Assembly (NCBI GenBank): GCA_964411885.1
Contig: CAYPMK010000001.1
Coordinates: forward strand, 9,779 to 73,778
Length of the DNA stretch: 64,000 bases
Source of the DNA: JAKLHL01 sp964411885
GTDB lineage: Bacteria > Bdellovibrionota > JAFGOL01
Direction: 5' to 3'
A program made the position numbers and the translations under genes. Shown here piece by piece: positions 19,362 through 27,179 of this stretch (within the stretch, counting starts at the first letter, position 1; each line of letters opens with the position of its first letter). Under the pieces are notes generated by a model. It worked only from the letters and a program-made list of their open reading frames with translations. It had not been told where the DNA came from and did not search any database.

Positions 19362-20585
19362 ATGTATAGCCGTTTCATAGAGGCTGGAATACCATTAAAT
19401 AGAATTGAACTATCTTTGTCTGAGGCGTCTTACAGTTCTTTTATATCTGCCCTTGCTTCTTACAAAGATGGAGTTGATATAAATTCGACTTATCGTCCAT
19501 ATGATGTTGGAATAATAGGGCCGGGTGATTTTGGTGTAGCCCTTTCTGCTTCTTTGAGACCAGAACTAAATATATTATTCTATGATGTAGAATCTGTAAG
19601 AAACATATTTAGCTCTGTTACTAGGATAAGCACCAATAGGAGTTTTATTCATCATTTTGAGGCTAATATTGATTTTACACATGAACTAAAAAAAGTATTA
19701 GAAGCCAGATATATAATACTCAGTGTTCCTGCTAACGTTATTCCTTCTATGATAGATAAGATAAAGCTATGTATTCCCGATTCTTATAAAAATAAACAAT
19801 ATGTTTTAGTCTCTAAAGGTTTTATAGGAAAAGGATATATTCCTCACAGATGGCTTGAAAAGAATGGAATACCTTTTGATAATATAATATGGGCTAGTGG
19901 TGGTAACGTCGCTAAAGAAGTGATAGAAAAGAAAAGATTTAAGATATCTGTGGTTTCCATAAATAAGAATAAAAAAACTAGACGTGAATTCGCCTCCTTT
20001 TTTAATAAAGAATATCTTACACCTCTTGAATATAGCGGATCTGCACTTCTTGCTTGTGAGTTAGGAGGAATACTAAAAAATTATTATGCTGGTTTAGGCA
20101 GATATATACTTTCAAAATATGGTGAGGATGTTTTTAAGAAATATAAATATATGGCTAGATCTGAATTCAGAAAATCTGTAAGGATGGTTTCTAGTTCTCC
20201 CACAGTCTCTATAAGAGCATGGGTCATAAGAAAAGCTAGTCATGGCCCTGCCTTTTGGGAAGATCTTGATGTAACAGTAAGGGATGGAAGAAATGGCTTC
20301 TTTGGTGAAGCTGTTTTTTCTGGTTCAAGTGTTACAAAAGCTCTAAATGAACTTGGACTTGTAGAGTCATTTAAAACAGTGTTCTCCACGCTATCTTTAT
20401 TTAACAGATTAAGTAGGAACAGGTTTAAAAAATTAAAAATACTAAAATCAATATTGGATATATATGAAGAGCTTCACATAGAATATCTTGAATGTGGAGA
20501 CGCTTTTATTTCTGAAGAATCAAAAGATCTAATAACTAAATTAGAGAGGAAGATACTGCTCTATAAACCATATTGGTTTTTTTGA
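19362..20585 (+). CDS. Divergent NAD-dependent glycerol-3-phosphate dehydrogenase-like protein
   Basis: This 407-residue protein resembles GpsA. After about 48 extra N-terminal residues comes a Rossmann site VGIIGPGDFGVALS (GxGxxG). Then follow VLVSKGFIG (the TKG element), ACELGGILKNYYAGLG (the ELGGxLKN element), and EDLDVTVRDGRNGFFGEAV (the GDL..T..RNxxFG element). The mid-part and the long C-terminus diverge strongly from standard GpsA (about 330 residues). It may supply sn-glycerol-3-phosphate or act on another substrate. It follows thyX by 10 bases. I am sure of the fold family, less of the substrate. Confidence 0.65.
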   Translation: MYSRFIEAGIPLNRIELSLSEASYSSFISALASYKDGVDINSTYRPYDVGIIGPGDFGVALSASLRPELNILFYDVESVRNIFSSVTRISTNRSFIHHFEANIDFTHELKKVLEARYIILSVPANVIPSMIDKIKLCIPDSYKNKQYVLVSKGFIGKGYIPHRWLEKNGIPFDNIIWASGGNVAKEVIEKKRFKISVVSINKNKKTRREFASFFNKEYLTPLEYSGSALLACELGGILKNYYAGLGRYILSKYGEDVFKKYKYMARSEFRKSVRMVSSSPTVSIRAWVIRKASHGPAFWEDLDVTVRDGRNGFFGEAVFSGSSVTKALNELGLVESFKTVFSTLSLFNRLSRNRFKKLKILKSILDIYEELHIEYLECGDAFISEESKDLITKLERKILLYKPYWFF

Positions 20586-20666
20586 TATCACAAATAATTC
20601 ACAAAACTTTAAGAAGAGTTTCACTTACTTCATGTATTATTCCTCTTATATAGGGAGGATACTTGA

Positions 20667-21095
20667 ATGAAAATAATGTTAATGATGTTGTTGTTTGTGC
20701 CTACAATTCTTTTAGCAGATAACGATCCAGAAGCTAATAATGAGGCTATAGCTAGAAAAAGTAATATTCTTGTTGGTTTGATAGGAGAAGAACTTATCGC
20801 AAGATATGGAGAAGATCTTGTAGATAATATGTTGGAAGGAAAAGATAAAAACGTAAAAAAAATAATATCCAATATAGAAGATAACGAGCTTAATAATTTG
20901 GATTGTTTTACCATAACAGATTATTTTGGCGAACCGGATAACAAATATAAACCAAATAGAGATCTTGATATGGAACTCATGAGAGATATTCTTTTGAACT
21001 GTGAAGAGATAATGCTTTTTTTAGAACCCTTCGGTGGTGTTTCTGATGTATCAATGAAATATTTTCTAAGCAATTCCGTCCTTAGATATAGTTGA
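20667..21095 (+). CDS. Small secreted protein, unknown function
   Basis: This 142-residue protein begins with a clear signal peptide (MKIMLMMLLFVPTILLA, cleavage near residue 17). The mature part is acidic and helix-rich with two Cys residues (LDCFTITDYFG and LLNCEEIM). I recognise no family. The ATG follows GGGAGG at good spacing. Its stop codon TGA lies inside the likely -35 box of the next gene. It could be a periplasmic accessory protein; nothing more can be said. Confidence 0.6.
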   Translation: MKIMLMMLLFVPTILLADNDPEANNEAIARKSNILVGLIGEELIARYGEDLVDNMLEGKDKNVKKIISNIEDNELNNLDCFTITDYFGEPDNKYKPNRDLDMELMRDILLNCEEIMLFLEPFGGVSDVSMKYFLSNSVLRYS

Positions 21096-21119
21096 CTTTA
21101 GTTATATTGGGTTTAGTAT
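21092..21119 (+). promoter_or_regulatory. Putative sigma-70 promoter for the DUF378 gene
   Basis: TTGACT (21092-21097) and TAGTAT (21114-21119) are separated by 16 bases. They lie 27 bases before the DUF378 start, with AGGAGGG in between. The -35 box overlaps the stop codon of the preceding gene. Confidence 0.4.
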
Positions 21120-21145
21120 TTTCATCATAATAGGAGGGACTATAG

Positions 21146-21334
21146 ATGAAAACTATTATCAAGATCTGTGCTATTTTAACCATCGTTGGTGGTTTGAATT
21201 GGGGATTGGTAGGACTTTTTAATTTTGATCTTGTTGCATTTCTATTTGGATACATGTCTGTTTTTTCAAGATTAATTTACAGCTTGGTAGGTATTTCTGC
21301 CCTTATTTATCTTTTCCGTGCATTCAAAGCTTAG
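21146..21334 (+). CDS. DUF378 small membrane protein (YuzA-like)
   Basis: This 62-residue protein has two membrane helices and matches DUF378: an N-terminal helix running into GGLNWGLVGLFNFDLVAFLFG, then VFSRLIYSLVGISALIYLF. The function of the family is unknown. The ATG follows AGGAGGG. It stands alone between a secreted protein and ssb and is followed by a stem-loop. Confidence 0.85.
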   Translation: MKTIIKICAILTIVGGLNWGLVGLFNFDLVAFLFGYMSVFSRLIYSLVGISALIYLFRAFKA

Positions 21335-21340
21335 TTTTTT

Positions 21341-21370
21341 AGTGGGCAGGCTAAAATTAGCCTGCCCACT
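21341..21370 (+). terminator. Stem-loop after the DUF378 gene
   Basis: A perfect 12-base inverted repeat (AGTGGGCAGGCT ... AGCCTGCCCACT) with a 6-base loop starts 6 bases after the DUF378 stop. The T-run (TTTTTT) lies before rather than after the stem on this strand, so it is a stable hairpin but not a textbook intrinsic terminator. It may also act in mRNA 3'-end protection. Confidence 0.5.
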
Positions 21371-21486
21371 TATATCTTTCATACAAACAGTATAAATATC
21401 TGAACATTATTTTAAATAATCTCTTTATCAAAGGCAGGTCATGTTCTTGCTTCTTATGCTCATATATTTTTTTGGAGGTATAGAAC

Positions 21487-21831
21487 ATGAATTCTACTAA
21501 CAAAGTGGTGCTTGTAGGTCATCTTGGTGCTGATCCAAGATGTGTGTCAACAAGTACAGGAAGGAAAGTCGCTAATTTTAGTATTGCAACCAACGATTTC
21601 ATTAAATCTGGAGATGGAGAAAAGATCAAAAGAACTGATTGGCACAAAGTCGTTGTTTGGGGCAAAACAGCAGATGCATGTGAAAAGTTGCTAAAGAAAG
21701 GATCGATGGTATTGGTTGAGGGCAAGATCCGGAACATAATAAATGAAGAATCAAAAGTACCCAGTTATGAAATATACGCGAGTAATGTTTCTTTTATTTC
21801 TAATTGGGGCAAAAAAGAAGAGCAACAATGA
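21487..21831 (+). CDS. ssb: Short single-stranded DNA-binding protein
   Basis: This 114-residue OB-fold SSB reads NKVVLVGHLGADPRCVSTSTGRKVANFSIATND and WHKVVVWGKTADACEKLLKKGSMVLVEGKI. It ends SNWGKKEEQQ soon after the OB fold. It lacks the glycine-rich linker and the acidic DDDIPF-type tip found in most bacterial SSBs, which recruit repair partners. It may be a second, minimal SSB, or the only one with unusual interactions. ATG follows GGAGG. A strong terminator lies just downstream. Confidence 0.9.
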   Translation: MNSTNKVVLVGHLGADPRCVSTSTGRKVANFSIATNDFIKSGDGEKIKRTDWHKVVVWGKTADACEKLLKKGSMVLVEGKIRNIINEESKVPSYEIYASNVSFISNWGKKEEQQ

Positions 21832-21836
21832 ATGAT

Positions 21837-21872
21837 AAAAAAGGGGGATACATTTTTGTGTCCCCCTTTTTT
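21837..21872. terminator. Bidirectional terminator between ssb and the COG2403 GTPase gene
   Basis: A 10-pair stem (GGGGGATACA with TGTGTCCCCC, one G-U wobble) around a TTTT loop is flanked by A-run and T-run, giving a U-tract on both strands. It sits between two convergent genes and suits both. Confidence 0.88.
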
Positions 21873-21883
21873 ATCTATCTCTT

Positions 21884-23200
21884 TTATATGAATTTTTTCT
21901 GTTTAAGTATGCTCTTTAAACAAGGTTGTCCTATTTCCTGTAGTTCATATCCAACACGAACGTTAGGTTTCTTTATCTTGATTAGTCTACCTAAGTCTAT
22001 CGGTGTGGCTATTATAACAAAATCTACTTTTGCTTTAGCTATGGTCTTTTCCAGATCTTTTATTTGCTTTTTACCATACCCCATTGCAGGAAGTATAGGA
22101 CCTATGTTTGGGTATTTTTTGAAAGTCTGGTCTATTTCGCCTACAACAAAAGGTCTTGGATCAACTATTTCTGCGGCTCCAAATTTTTGTGCTGCAACGA
22201 ACCCAGCACCATACTGCATTTCTCCATGTGTCAAGGTTGGGCCATCTTCAACGACTAATACTTTTTTGCCTCTTATTGATTCTCCGCCTTTTACAAATAT
22301 AGGAGAAGCTGCTTCTACTATAGTAGCTGTAGGATTAACACAACTTACGTTCTGTCTTACTATCTCTATGTCTTCAAGATTAGCTGTATCTATTTTATTT
22401 ATTACAACAACATGAGCTCTTCTTATGTTTGTTTCTCCAGGATGATACATTACTTCATGACCGGGTCTGTGTGGATCTGCAACTACTATCTCTAGGTCTG
22501 ATGCGTAGAAAGGTATATCGTTGTTCCCCCCATCCCAAAGAATAACATCTGCTTCTTTTTCTGCTTCTCTGAGTATGGCCTCGTAGTCAACACCAGCGTA
22601 AACTACAACGCCTCTTGTGATATGTGGCTCGTATTCTTCCATTTCTTCTATTGTACATTTATGTTTTTTAAGGTCTTGTATACTGCTGAACCTTTGAACT
22701 TTTTGTTTTGCAAGATCTCCGTATGGCATTGGGTGCCTAATCGCTACAACTTTTTTGCCTGCTTCTATTAATATCTCTGATACTCTTCTGGTCGTCTGAC
22801 TTTTTCCACATCCTGTTCTTGTTGCACATATTGATATTACTGGTTTTGTGCTTTTTACCATGGTTGTTTTTGGACCCATTAATCTAAAATCTGGTCCCAT
22901 TGACATCACCCATGATCCTTTAGCCATTACTCTGTCGTGAGGAATATCGCTATAGGCAAAAACGACTTCGTCAGGGTTATATTTTTTTATCAACTGAGGT
23001 AGTTCTTCTTCTGCATGTATTGGAATCCCTTTTGGATAATTTGATCCACAAAGTTCTGCAGGATATTTCCTTCCTTCTATGTCTGGGATCTGAGTTGCTG
23101 TAAAAGCTACTACTTCATAATTAGGATTGTTCCTGTAATAAACATTGAAATTGTGGAAGTCCCTTCCAGCTGCGCCCATAATGATCACTTTCTTCTTCAT
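21884..23200 (-). CDS. COG2403 predicted GTPase (cyclic 2,3-diphosphoglycerate synthetase-like)
   Basis: This 438-residue protein belongs to the COG2403 family, often labelled cyclic 2,3-diphosphoglycerate synthetase. The N-terminal domain starts KKVIIMGAAGRDFHNFNVYY and contains FTATQIPDIEGR. The P-loop is TRTGCGKS (to Ser134), followed by HPMPYGDL, LWDGGNNDIPFY, ADPHRPGHE, the NKID guanine-specificity motif and VVEDGPTLTHGEM. It is the last gene of a four-gene minus-strand operon, with its start overlapping the PAP2 stop by 4 bases. The real substrate in bacteria is not established; the cDPG label is by homology only. Confidence 0.8.
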   Translation of the reverse strand: MKKKVIIMGAAGRDFHNFNVYYRNNPNYEVVAFTATQIPDIEGRKYPAELCGSNYPKGIPIHAEEELPQLIKKYNPDEVVFAYSDIPHDRVMAKGSWVMSMGPDFRLMGPKTTMVKSTKPVISICATRTGCGKSQTTRRVSEILIEAGKKVVAIRHPMPYGDLAKQKVQRFSSIQDLKKHKCTIEEMEEYEPHITRGVVVYAGVDYEAILREAEKEADVILWDGGNNDIPFYASDLEIVVADPHRPGHEVMYHPGETNIRRAHVVVINKIDTANLEDIEIVRQNVSCVNPTATIVEAASPIFVKGGESIRGKKVLVVEDGPTLTHGEMQYGAGFVAAQKFGAAEIVDPRPFVVGEIDQTFKKYPNIGPILPAMGYGKKQIKDLEKTIAKAKVDFVIIATPIDLGRLIKIKKPNVRVGYELQEIGQPCLKSILKQKKFI

Positions 23201-23859
23201 TCTGTTCTCTCCTTTATAGGTTTATAGAGTAATAATTTAAGTACTTCTGCTGTTATATACACGATAAACAGCGATGTTACAACATCAGATAAGAAATGGC
23301 CTCCCTGTATGATCCTTGATAAAGACATTACAGTCCCGTAGATAAGTCCTAGAGAGCCAAATATTAGCGCTTTTCTTTTCTTTAGTATATAAAAAGGGAA
23401 CATCATAAAGAATCCATTGGCTGCGTGTCCGCTAGGAAAAGAATTTCCATCATTCTTGTTGCCAAATAATTCAATATTTGGAGAGAAAGGTGTTCTGAAT
23501 TCATATTTGCCGCCAAACTCTTTTGTCTCTACGGGGCGTGGTCTCCCCCAAGTTATTTTAGTAGTTTGTACTATTATGCCGGGAGCTATAATGAACAATA
23601 ATAAGACGAACAGGAACTTTTTTTTGTGTTTTTTAATTGAAGCTAGGTTTGATGGCAAGAAACTAATTATAAGTAATATTCCAGCTATAATTCCACATAA
23701 GTTTGGCAGGATATTTCCGTACTTGTACATCAATGGCCATATTTGATTATGTGGAACAGGCTCGTAAAGTATCTTTGACACCTTTATGTCCATTCCAAAC
23801 AAAGATATTATTATTAAGACCAACAACAATGCTAGAAATATTAGAAAGACTTTTTTCAA
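23197..23859 (-). CDS. PAP2-family membrane phosphatase
   Basis: This 220-residue membrane protein has the three PAP2 acid phosphatase motifs in order: KITWGRPRP, FPSGHAANGF and SRIIQGGHFLSD. Five or six membrane helices surround them. Such enzymes remove phosphate from phosphatidate, undecaprenyl pyrophosphate or lipid A; the substrate cannot be told here. The gene overlaps both neighbours by 4 bases (manC upstream, COG2403 GTPase downstream), which points to coupled translation. Confidence 0.9.
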   Translation of the reverse strand: MKKVFLIFLALLLVLIIISLFGMDIKVSKILYEPVPHNQIWPLMYKYGNILPNLCGIIAGILLIISFLPSNLASIKKHKKKFLFVLLLFIIAPGIIVQTTKITWGRPRPVETKEFGGKYEFRTPFSPNIELFGNKNDGNSFPSGHAANGFFMMFPFYILKKRKALIFGSLGLIYGTVMSLSRIIQGGHFLSDVVTSLFIVYITAEVLKLLLYKPIKERTE

Positions 23860-24935
23860 ATGTATCCCTCAAAACCTTTTTGTTTTAGAAGCTCTACGAT
23901 CTCTTTTATTTTTTGACCGCTGTCTTTGTTGGCTATTAATAGTGCATCGGGTGTATCAACAACTATTACATTATTTACATCTAGCAATGCTATTATTTTT
24001 TTCTTATCTTGTTTTTTGATTATATTACCTTTTGATCTTATCTTTATTGCATCTTCATCGCTGATAATTTTTTCTAAACTGTTCCAAGCACCCAGATCAT
24101 CCCATCCGATGTTAGCTGGTATTGTTATTGAGGATGGAAGTTTTTCTATTAAACCATGATCTATTGATATGGATGGTAGTTTTGGGAATTCACGATTAAA
24201 GACTTCTGTTTCTTTTTTTGTTCCAAAGGCCTTTGATATTTTTTTTATGCCACTATGAAGTTTTGGCATATATTGCTTTACAGCATAATTAATATATCCA
24301 GCACGAACAATGAATATGCCTGCATTCCAAAGATGATCTTTGTTTTTTAAAAATTCTTTTGCCTTGTCTATACTAGGCTTTTCTTTAAATCCCTTGCTCT
24401 TATATGCCTTAACGCCGTCTATGGATTCTATGAGGCCCCCTTTCTTTATATAACCGTAACCAGTGTGAGGGGAGCTAGGCTCTATACCTATGGTAACTAA
24501 TTGATCTTTTCTTTTACATACTTTTATTCCAGTTGATATTATCTTTCTGAAGTGTGCTGATTTCTTTATAAGATGATCAGAAGGACAAACGACCAGTATA
24601 TCGTTTTCGCTATGATAGTATGATATTCTTGCAGCCATATAGGCAATACAAGGGGCTGTATTCCTTCCTTTTGGCTCAAACACAAAATTGATACCTCGTA
24701 TCCTCGAGAGTTCCTTTTTGATTATCTTCTTTGTAGAGATGTTGCTTACAACGTGAATATTCTTGTTGTTAAATAATGGTTTTAATCTCTCTATTGTTAA
24801 GTTTAAAAGGGTTTTGTTAGATACTATTTTTAGGAATTGTTTGGGCCTTGAAGCTCTGCTCAAAGGCCAAAATCGAGTGCCACTGCCACCAGCCATTATT
24901 ATACAGTGTGCAAGATTTTTTATAGAACCTTTCAC
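23856..24935 (-). CDS. manC: Mannose-1-phosphate guanylyltransferase
   Basis: This 359-residue nucleotidyltransferase makes GDP-mannose from mannose-1-phosphate and GTP. The signature is IIMAGGSGTRFWPLSRASRP with KQFLKI. PSDHLI, GYGYIKKG, FKEKPSIDKAKEFL and LWNAGIFIVRAGY follow, then DHGLIEK and GWDDLGAWNSLE. It lacks the C-terminal isomerase domain, so it is the short mono-functional type. Its product would feed cell-surface glycans. It overlaps the SPOR gene by one base and the PAP2 gene by 4 bases. Confidence 0.92.
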   Translation of the reverse strand: MKGSIKNLAHCIIMAGGSGTRFWPLSRASRPKQFLKIVSNKTLLNLTIERLKPLFNNKNIHVVSNISTKKIIKKELSRIRGINFVFEPKGRNTAPCIAYMAARISYYHSENDILVVCPSDHLIKKSAHFRKIISTGIKVCKRKDQLVTIGIEPSSPHTGYGYIKKGGLIESIDGVKAYKSKGFKEKPSIDKAKEFLKNKDHLWNAGIFIVRAGYINYAVKQYMPKLHSGIKKISKAFGTKKETEVFNREFPKLPSISIDHGLIEKLPSSITIPANIGWDDLGAWNSLEKIISDEDAIKIRSKGNIIKKQDKKKIIALLDVNNVIVVDTPDALLIANKDSGQKIKEIVELLKQKGFEGYI

Positions 24936-25492
24936 TAGTCTACTCTTCTTATTAAGTAACTTGTTATCTTGCCTTGTTTTTTTAACATTTCTGCAAACAT
25001 ATCTGCGCTTGATTTTTTATCAAAGAAACCTATTCCTACTCTATACCATAAACCTTTACCGGGTATTTCTGCTTCCATATAATAGGCCATTTTATATCCG
25101 TCATCCAACAAGGATCTTGCTTCTCTTTGAGCCTCTTCTTCGTCTTGATACGAGCTTATTTGTATTGTGTATTTTCCTTTTATCTCAGAGGTTATTTCTT
25201 TTATTCCAAGTTCACTATAAGCTTTTTTTACTTTGTCCTCATCTTTAGCGTTGCTATTCTCTAATACTACGGTGGTTTCTTCTTGGGTTTTAGTTTCTGG
25301 GTCTACTTTAGCTTCAAGTTCTTCTATCATTTTTTGGTTGTTCTCAAGTATGGCCTGACAATCGTTTTGTAGTATGTTTTTGCCTAGCCTTATACCAACA
25401 GCAAATATGAGTGAACCGCCAATCAGGAATAGTATGAATAAAAGGACAAGTTCACCTTTCTTTATTTTGTAATGAGATTGGTTCCCTTCCAT
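24935..25492 (-). CDS. SPOR domain membrane protein
   Basis: This 185-residue protein is first in its operon. It has a short cytoplasmic start, one membrane helix (about 13-34), a spacer of about 70 residues, and a C-terminal SPOR domain (about 105-185) with YTIQISSYQDEEEAQREARSLL and LWYRVGIGFFDKKSSADMFAEML. SPOR domains bind denuded glycan strands at the division septum. The ATG follows GGTGG on the minus strand. The promoter is somewhere in the 110 bases before hldD; I see no convincing boxes for this strand. Confidence 0.85.
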   Translation of the reverse strand: MEGNQSHYKIKKGELVLLFILFLIGGSLIFAVGIRLGKNILQNDCQAILENNQKMIEELEAKVDPETKTQEETTVVLENSNAKDEDKVKKAYSELGIKEITSEIKGKYTIQISSYQDEEEAQREARSLLDDGYKMAYYMEAEIPGKGLWYRVGIGFFDKKSSADMFAEMLKKQGKITSYLIRRVD

Positions 25493-25603
25493 TTTCCACC
25501 TCTATTGGCTTTTTACTCTGAGTTGTCAAAAAATGCTAGTAGTTTGATGTCTTTGTGGGGTATATAATATCTTTTGTTGGCCTAATATAAAAAGGAGATT
25601 TTT

Positions 25604-26569
25604 ATGATAGTTGTAACAGGAGCTGCAGGATTTATTGGTAGTGTTATAGCTCAAGACCTTTTCAGAAATGGCGCCAAAGATTTGATACTTGTAGACAAGT
25701 TCACAAAACAGGACAAATGGAAAAATATAGCTGGTATTAATTTTAAGGAATTTGTTGATAGAGATCTTTTTTTAGACAAGTTAGAAAAAGGTGATCTTGG
25801 TATTCCAGACGCTGTGATACACATGGGGGCCTGTGCTAATACTACTGAATTCAATATGGACTACCTTATGTCCCAAAACTATGAATACAGCAAAAGATTG
25901 TGTTTATGGTGTATTAATAAAAAAGTTAGATTTATATATGCTTCTTCAGCCTCTATATATGGTGACGGATCAAAGGGGTTTGATGATTCAAGTGATCTTA
26001 CTTTAGCGATGCATCCTCTTAATCCTTATGGTTTTTCAAAATTAGTTTTTGATCGATGGGTAATCAATAATGGTCTTACTGGTTTTGTTGCTGGTATGAG
26101 GTTTTTTAATGTCTTTGGGCCCAATGAGTATCACAAGGGTGCTATGAGTAGCATAATATACAGATCTTTCCCTATGGCAAAAAAAGAGGGTGTTGTACGA
26201 TTATTCAAGTCTTATAAAAAGGATTTTCCAGACGGTGGACAAAGAAGGGATTTTATTTATATTAAAGATATTCTGTCTGTAACTAATTTCCTCTTGCACA
26301 ATAATGTTTGCGGAATATTCAATGTTGGTACTGGGCACGCCAGATCTTTTAATGATCTTGCAGATTCGTTGTTGTCATCCCTGGGGTGTAAGAAGGTTTT
26401 AAAAGAATATTTTGATATGCCAGAGGATATAAGAAATAAATACCAGTATTTTACAGAGGCCAACATGAATTCTCTTAGAAATGCTGGATATAAAAAAGAG
26501 TTTATGTCGTTAGAAGATTCAATTAACGATTATGTGCAGGGTTATTTGCTCTCGAACAGGAATTATTAA
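25604..26569 (+). CDS. hldD: ADP-L-glycero-D-manno-heptose-6-epimerase
   Basis: This 321-residue short-chain dehydrogenase-type epimerase matches HldD. It shows IVVTGAAGFIGSVIAQDL (Rossmann GxxGxxG), VIHMGACANTTEFNMDYLMSQNYEYS, ASSASIYGDG and the catalytic NPYGFSKLVFDRW (Tyr and Lys), then MRFFNVFGPNEYHKG. It makes the heptose precursor for LPS core, supporting a diderm cell with LPS. ATG follows AAGGAG. A TATAAT sits at 25563-25568 upstream, but the nearest -35-like box is too close. Its 3' end overlaps recO by 47 bases tail to tail. Confidence 0.93.
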   Translation: MIVVTGAAGFIGSVIAQDLFRNGAKDLILVDKFTKQDKWKNIAGINFKEFVDRDLFLDKLEKGDLGIPDAVIHMGACANTTEFNMDYLMSQNYEYSKRLCLWCINKKVRFIYASSASIYGDGSKGFDDSSDLTLAMHPLNPYGFSKLVFDRWVINNGLTGFVAGMRFFNVFGPNEYHKGAMSSIIYRSFPMAKKEGVVRLFKSYKKDFPDGGQRRDFIYIKDILSVTNFLLHNNVCGIFNVGTGHARSFNDLADSLLSSLGCKKVLKEYFDMPEDIRNKYQYFTEANMNSLRNAGYKKEFMSLEDSINDYVQGYLLSNRNY

Positions 26570-27179
26570 TTAGTTCATACATCATTACAAATGATTTTGG
26601 AGAGTTATTAAGAATAGAAGAATGTAGTTGTTCCATTCTATAGAGCTGTTCTTTTGCATTATTTATTTTTATCATGCTTGAAGTAAATCCAGTTTCGTTA
26701 AAAAGGACCATGCAGAGTTCGTATGCTATATTAATCAGCTGATTCATGTCGTTGTTTTGTATTTCTTCTATTTCTTTAATATGTTGTTCTATTGTTTCGA
26801 AAAAACTTTTTCCACTTTTTCCACAGGGCTCTAATTGGTTTAAAAGCATAGAGGCTAATTCTAGGATATAACAAGAAGTGATGAATTTGTTTACGTTGTT
26901 TATTATGTTTGGGAAGGTCCTCTTTATTTCTTTGATAGAAGAGATAGTAAAGATCATTTCACCGTTGCTCTCTTTGGTTTGGAATTCAGCTTCTATTATC
27001 TTGAAATATTCTAAGCCACCTTTAAATCTTTTCGATAATCTTCTTCCACCGAAGGCAAAACTTTTTATTAATCCACGATTATTAGTTATGGCGGTTACGA
27101 GTATATGGCCGTCACCGAAGTCTTTCTTGGTAAGTATTATCGTTGGTTCTATGAATGTTCCGTTCAAAATATTTTCCAT
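26523..27179 (-). CDS. recO: DNA repair protein RecO
   Basis: RecO (218 residues) helps load RecA on SSB-coated DNA. The OB-fold N-terminus reads PTIILTKKDFGDGHILVTAITNNRGLIKSFAFGGRRLSKRFKGGLEYF. The rest is helical. The four-Cys zinc site found in many RecO proteins is absent. The ATG overlaps the 3' end of mgtE by 16 bases. The last 47 bases overlap hldD on the other strand, so both C-termini come from shared DNA. Confidence 0.85.
   Translation of the reverse strand: MENILNGTFIEPTIILTKKDFGDGHILVTAITNNRGLIKSFAFGGRRLSKRFKGGLEYFKIIEAEFQTKESNGEMIFTISSIKEIKRTFPNIINNVNKFITSCYILELASMLLNQLEPCGKSGKSFFETIEQHIKEIEEIQNNDMNQLINIAYELCMVLFNETGFTSSMIKINNAKEQLYRMEQLHSSILNNSPKSFVMMYELINNSCSRANNPAHNR

Noticed and set aside
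21406..21420. ATTATTT-T-AAATAAT palindrome upstream of ssb
   Set aside because: It is all A/T in an AT-rich region and likely to occur by chance.
21804..22415. Plus-strand open frame of 203 codons over the COG2403 gene
   Set aside because: It runs opposite to a gene with clear family motifs, crosses the terminator, and has a low-complexity composition typical of antisense shadow frames.
24763..25248. Plus-strand open frame of 161 codons opposite manC and the SPOR gene
   Set aside because: It is antisense to two genes with strong motifs and has no ribosome site or recognisable family.
25544..25568. hldD promoter (TTGATG and TATAAT)
   Set aside because: The TATAAT is good, but the spacer to TTGATG is only 13 bases, so I did not list it as a promoter.
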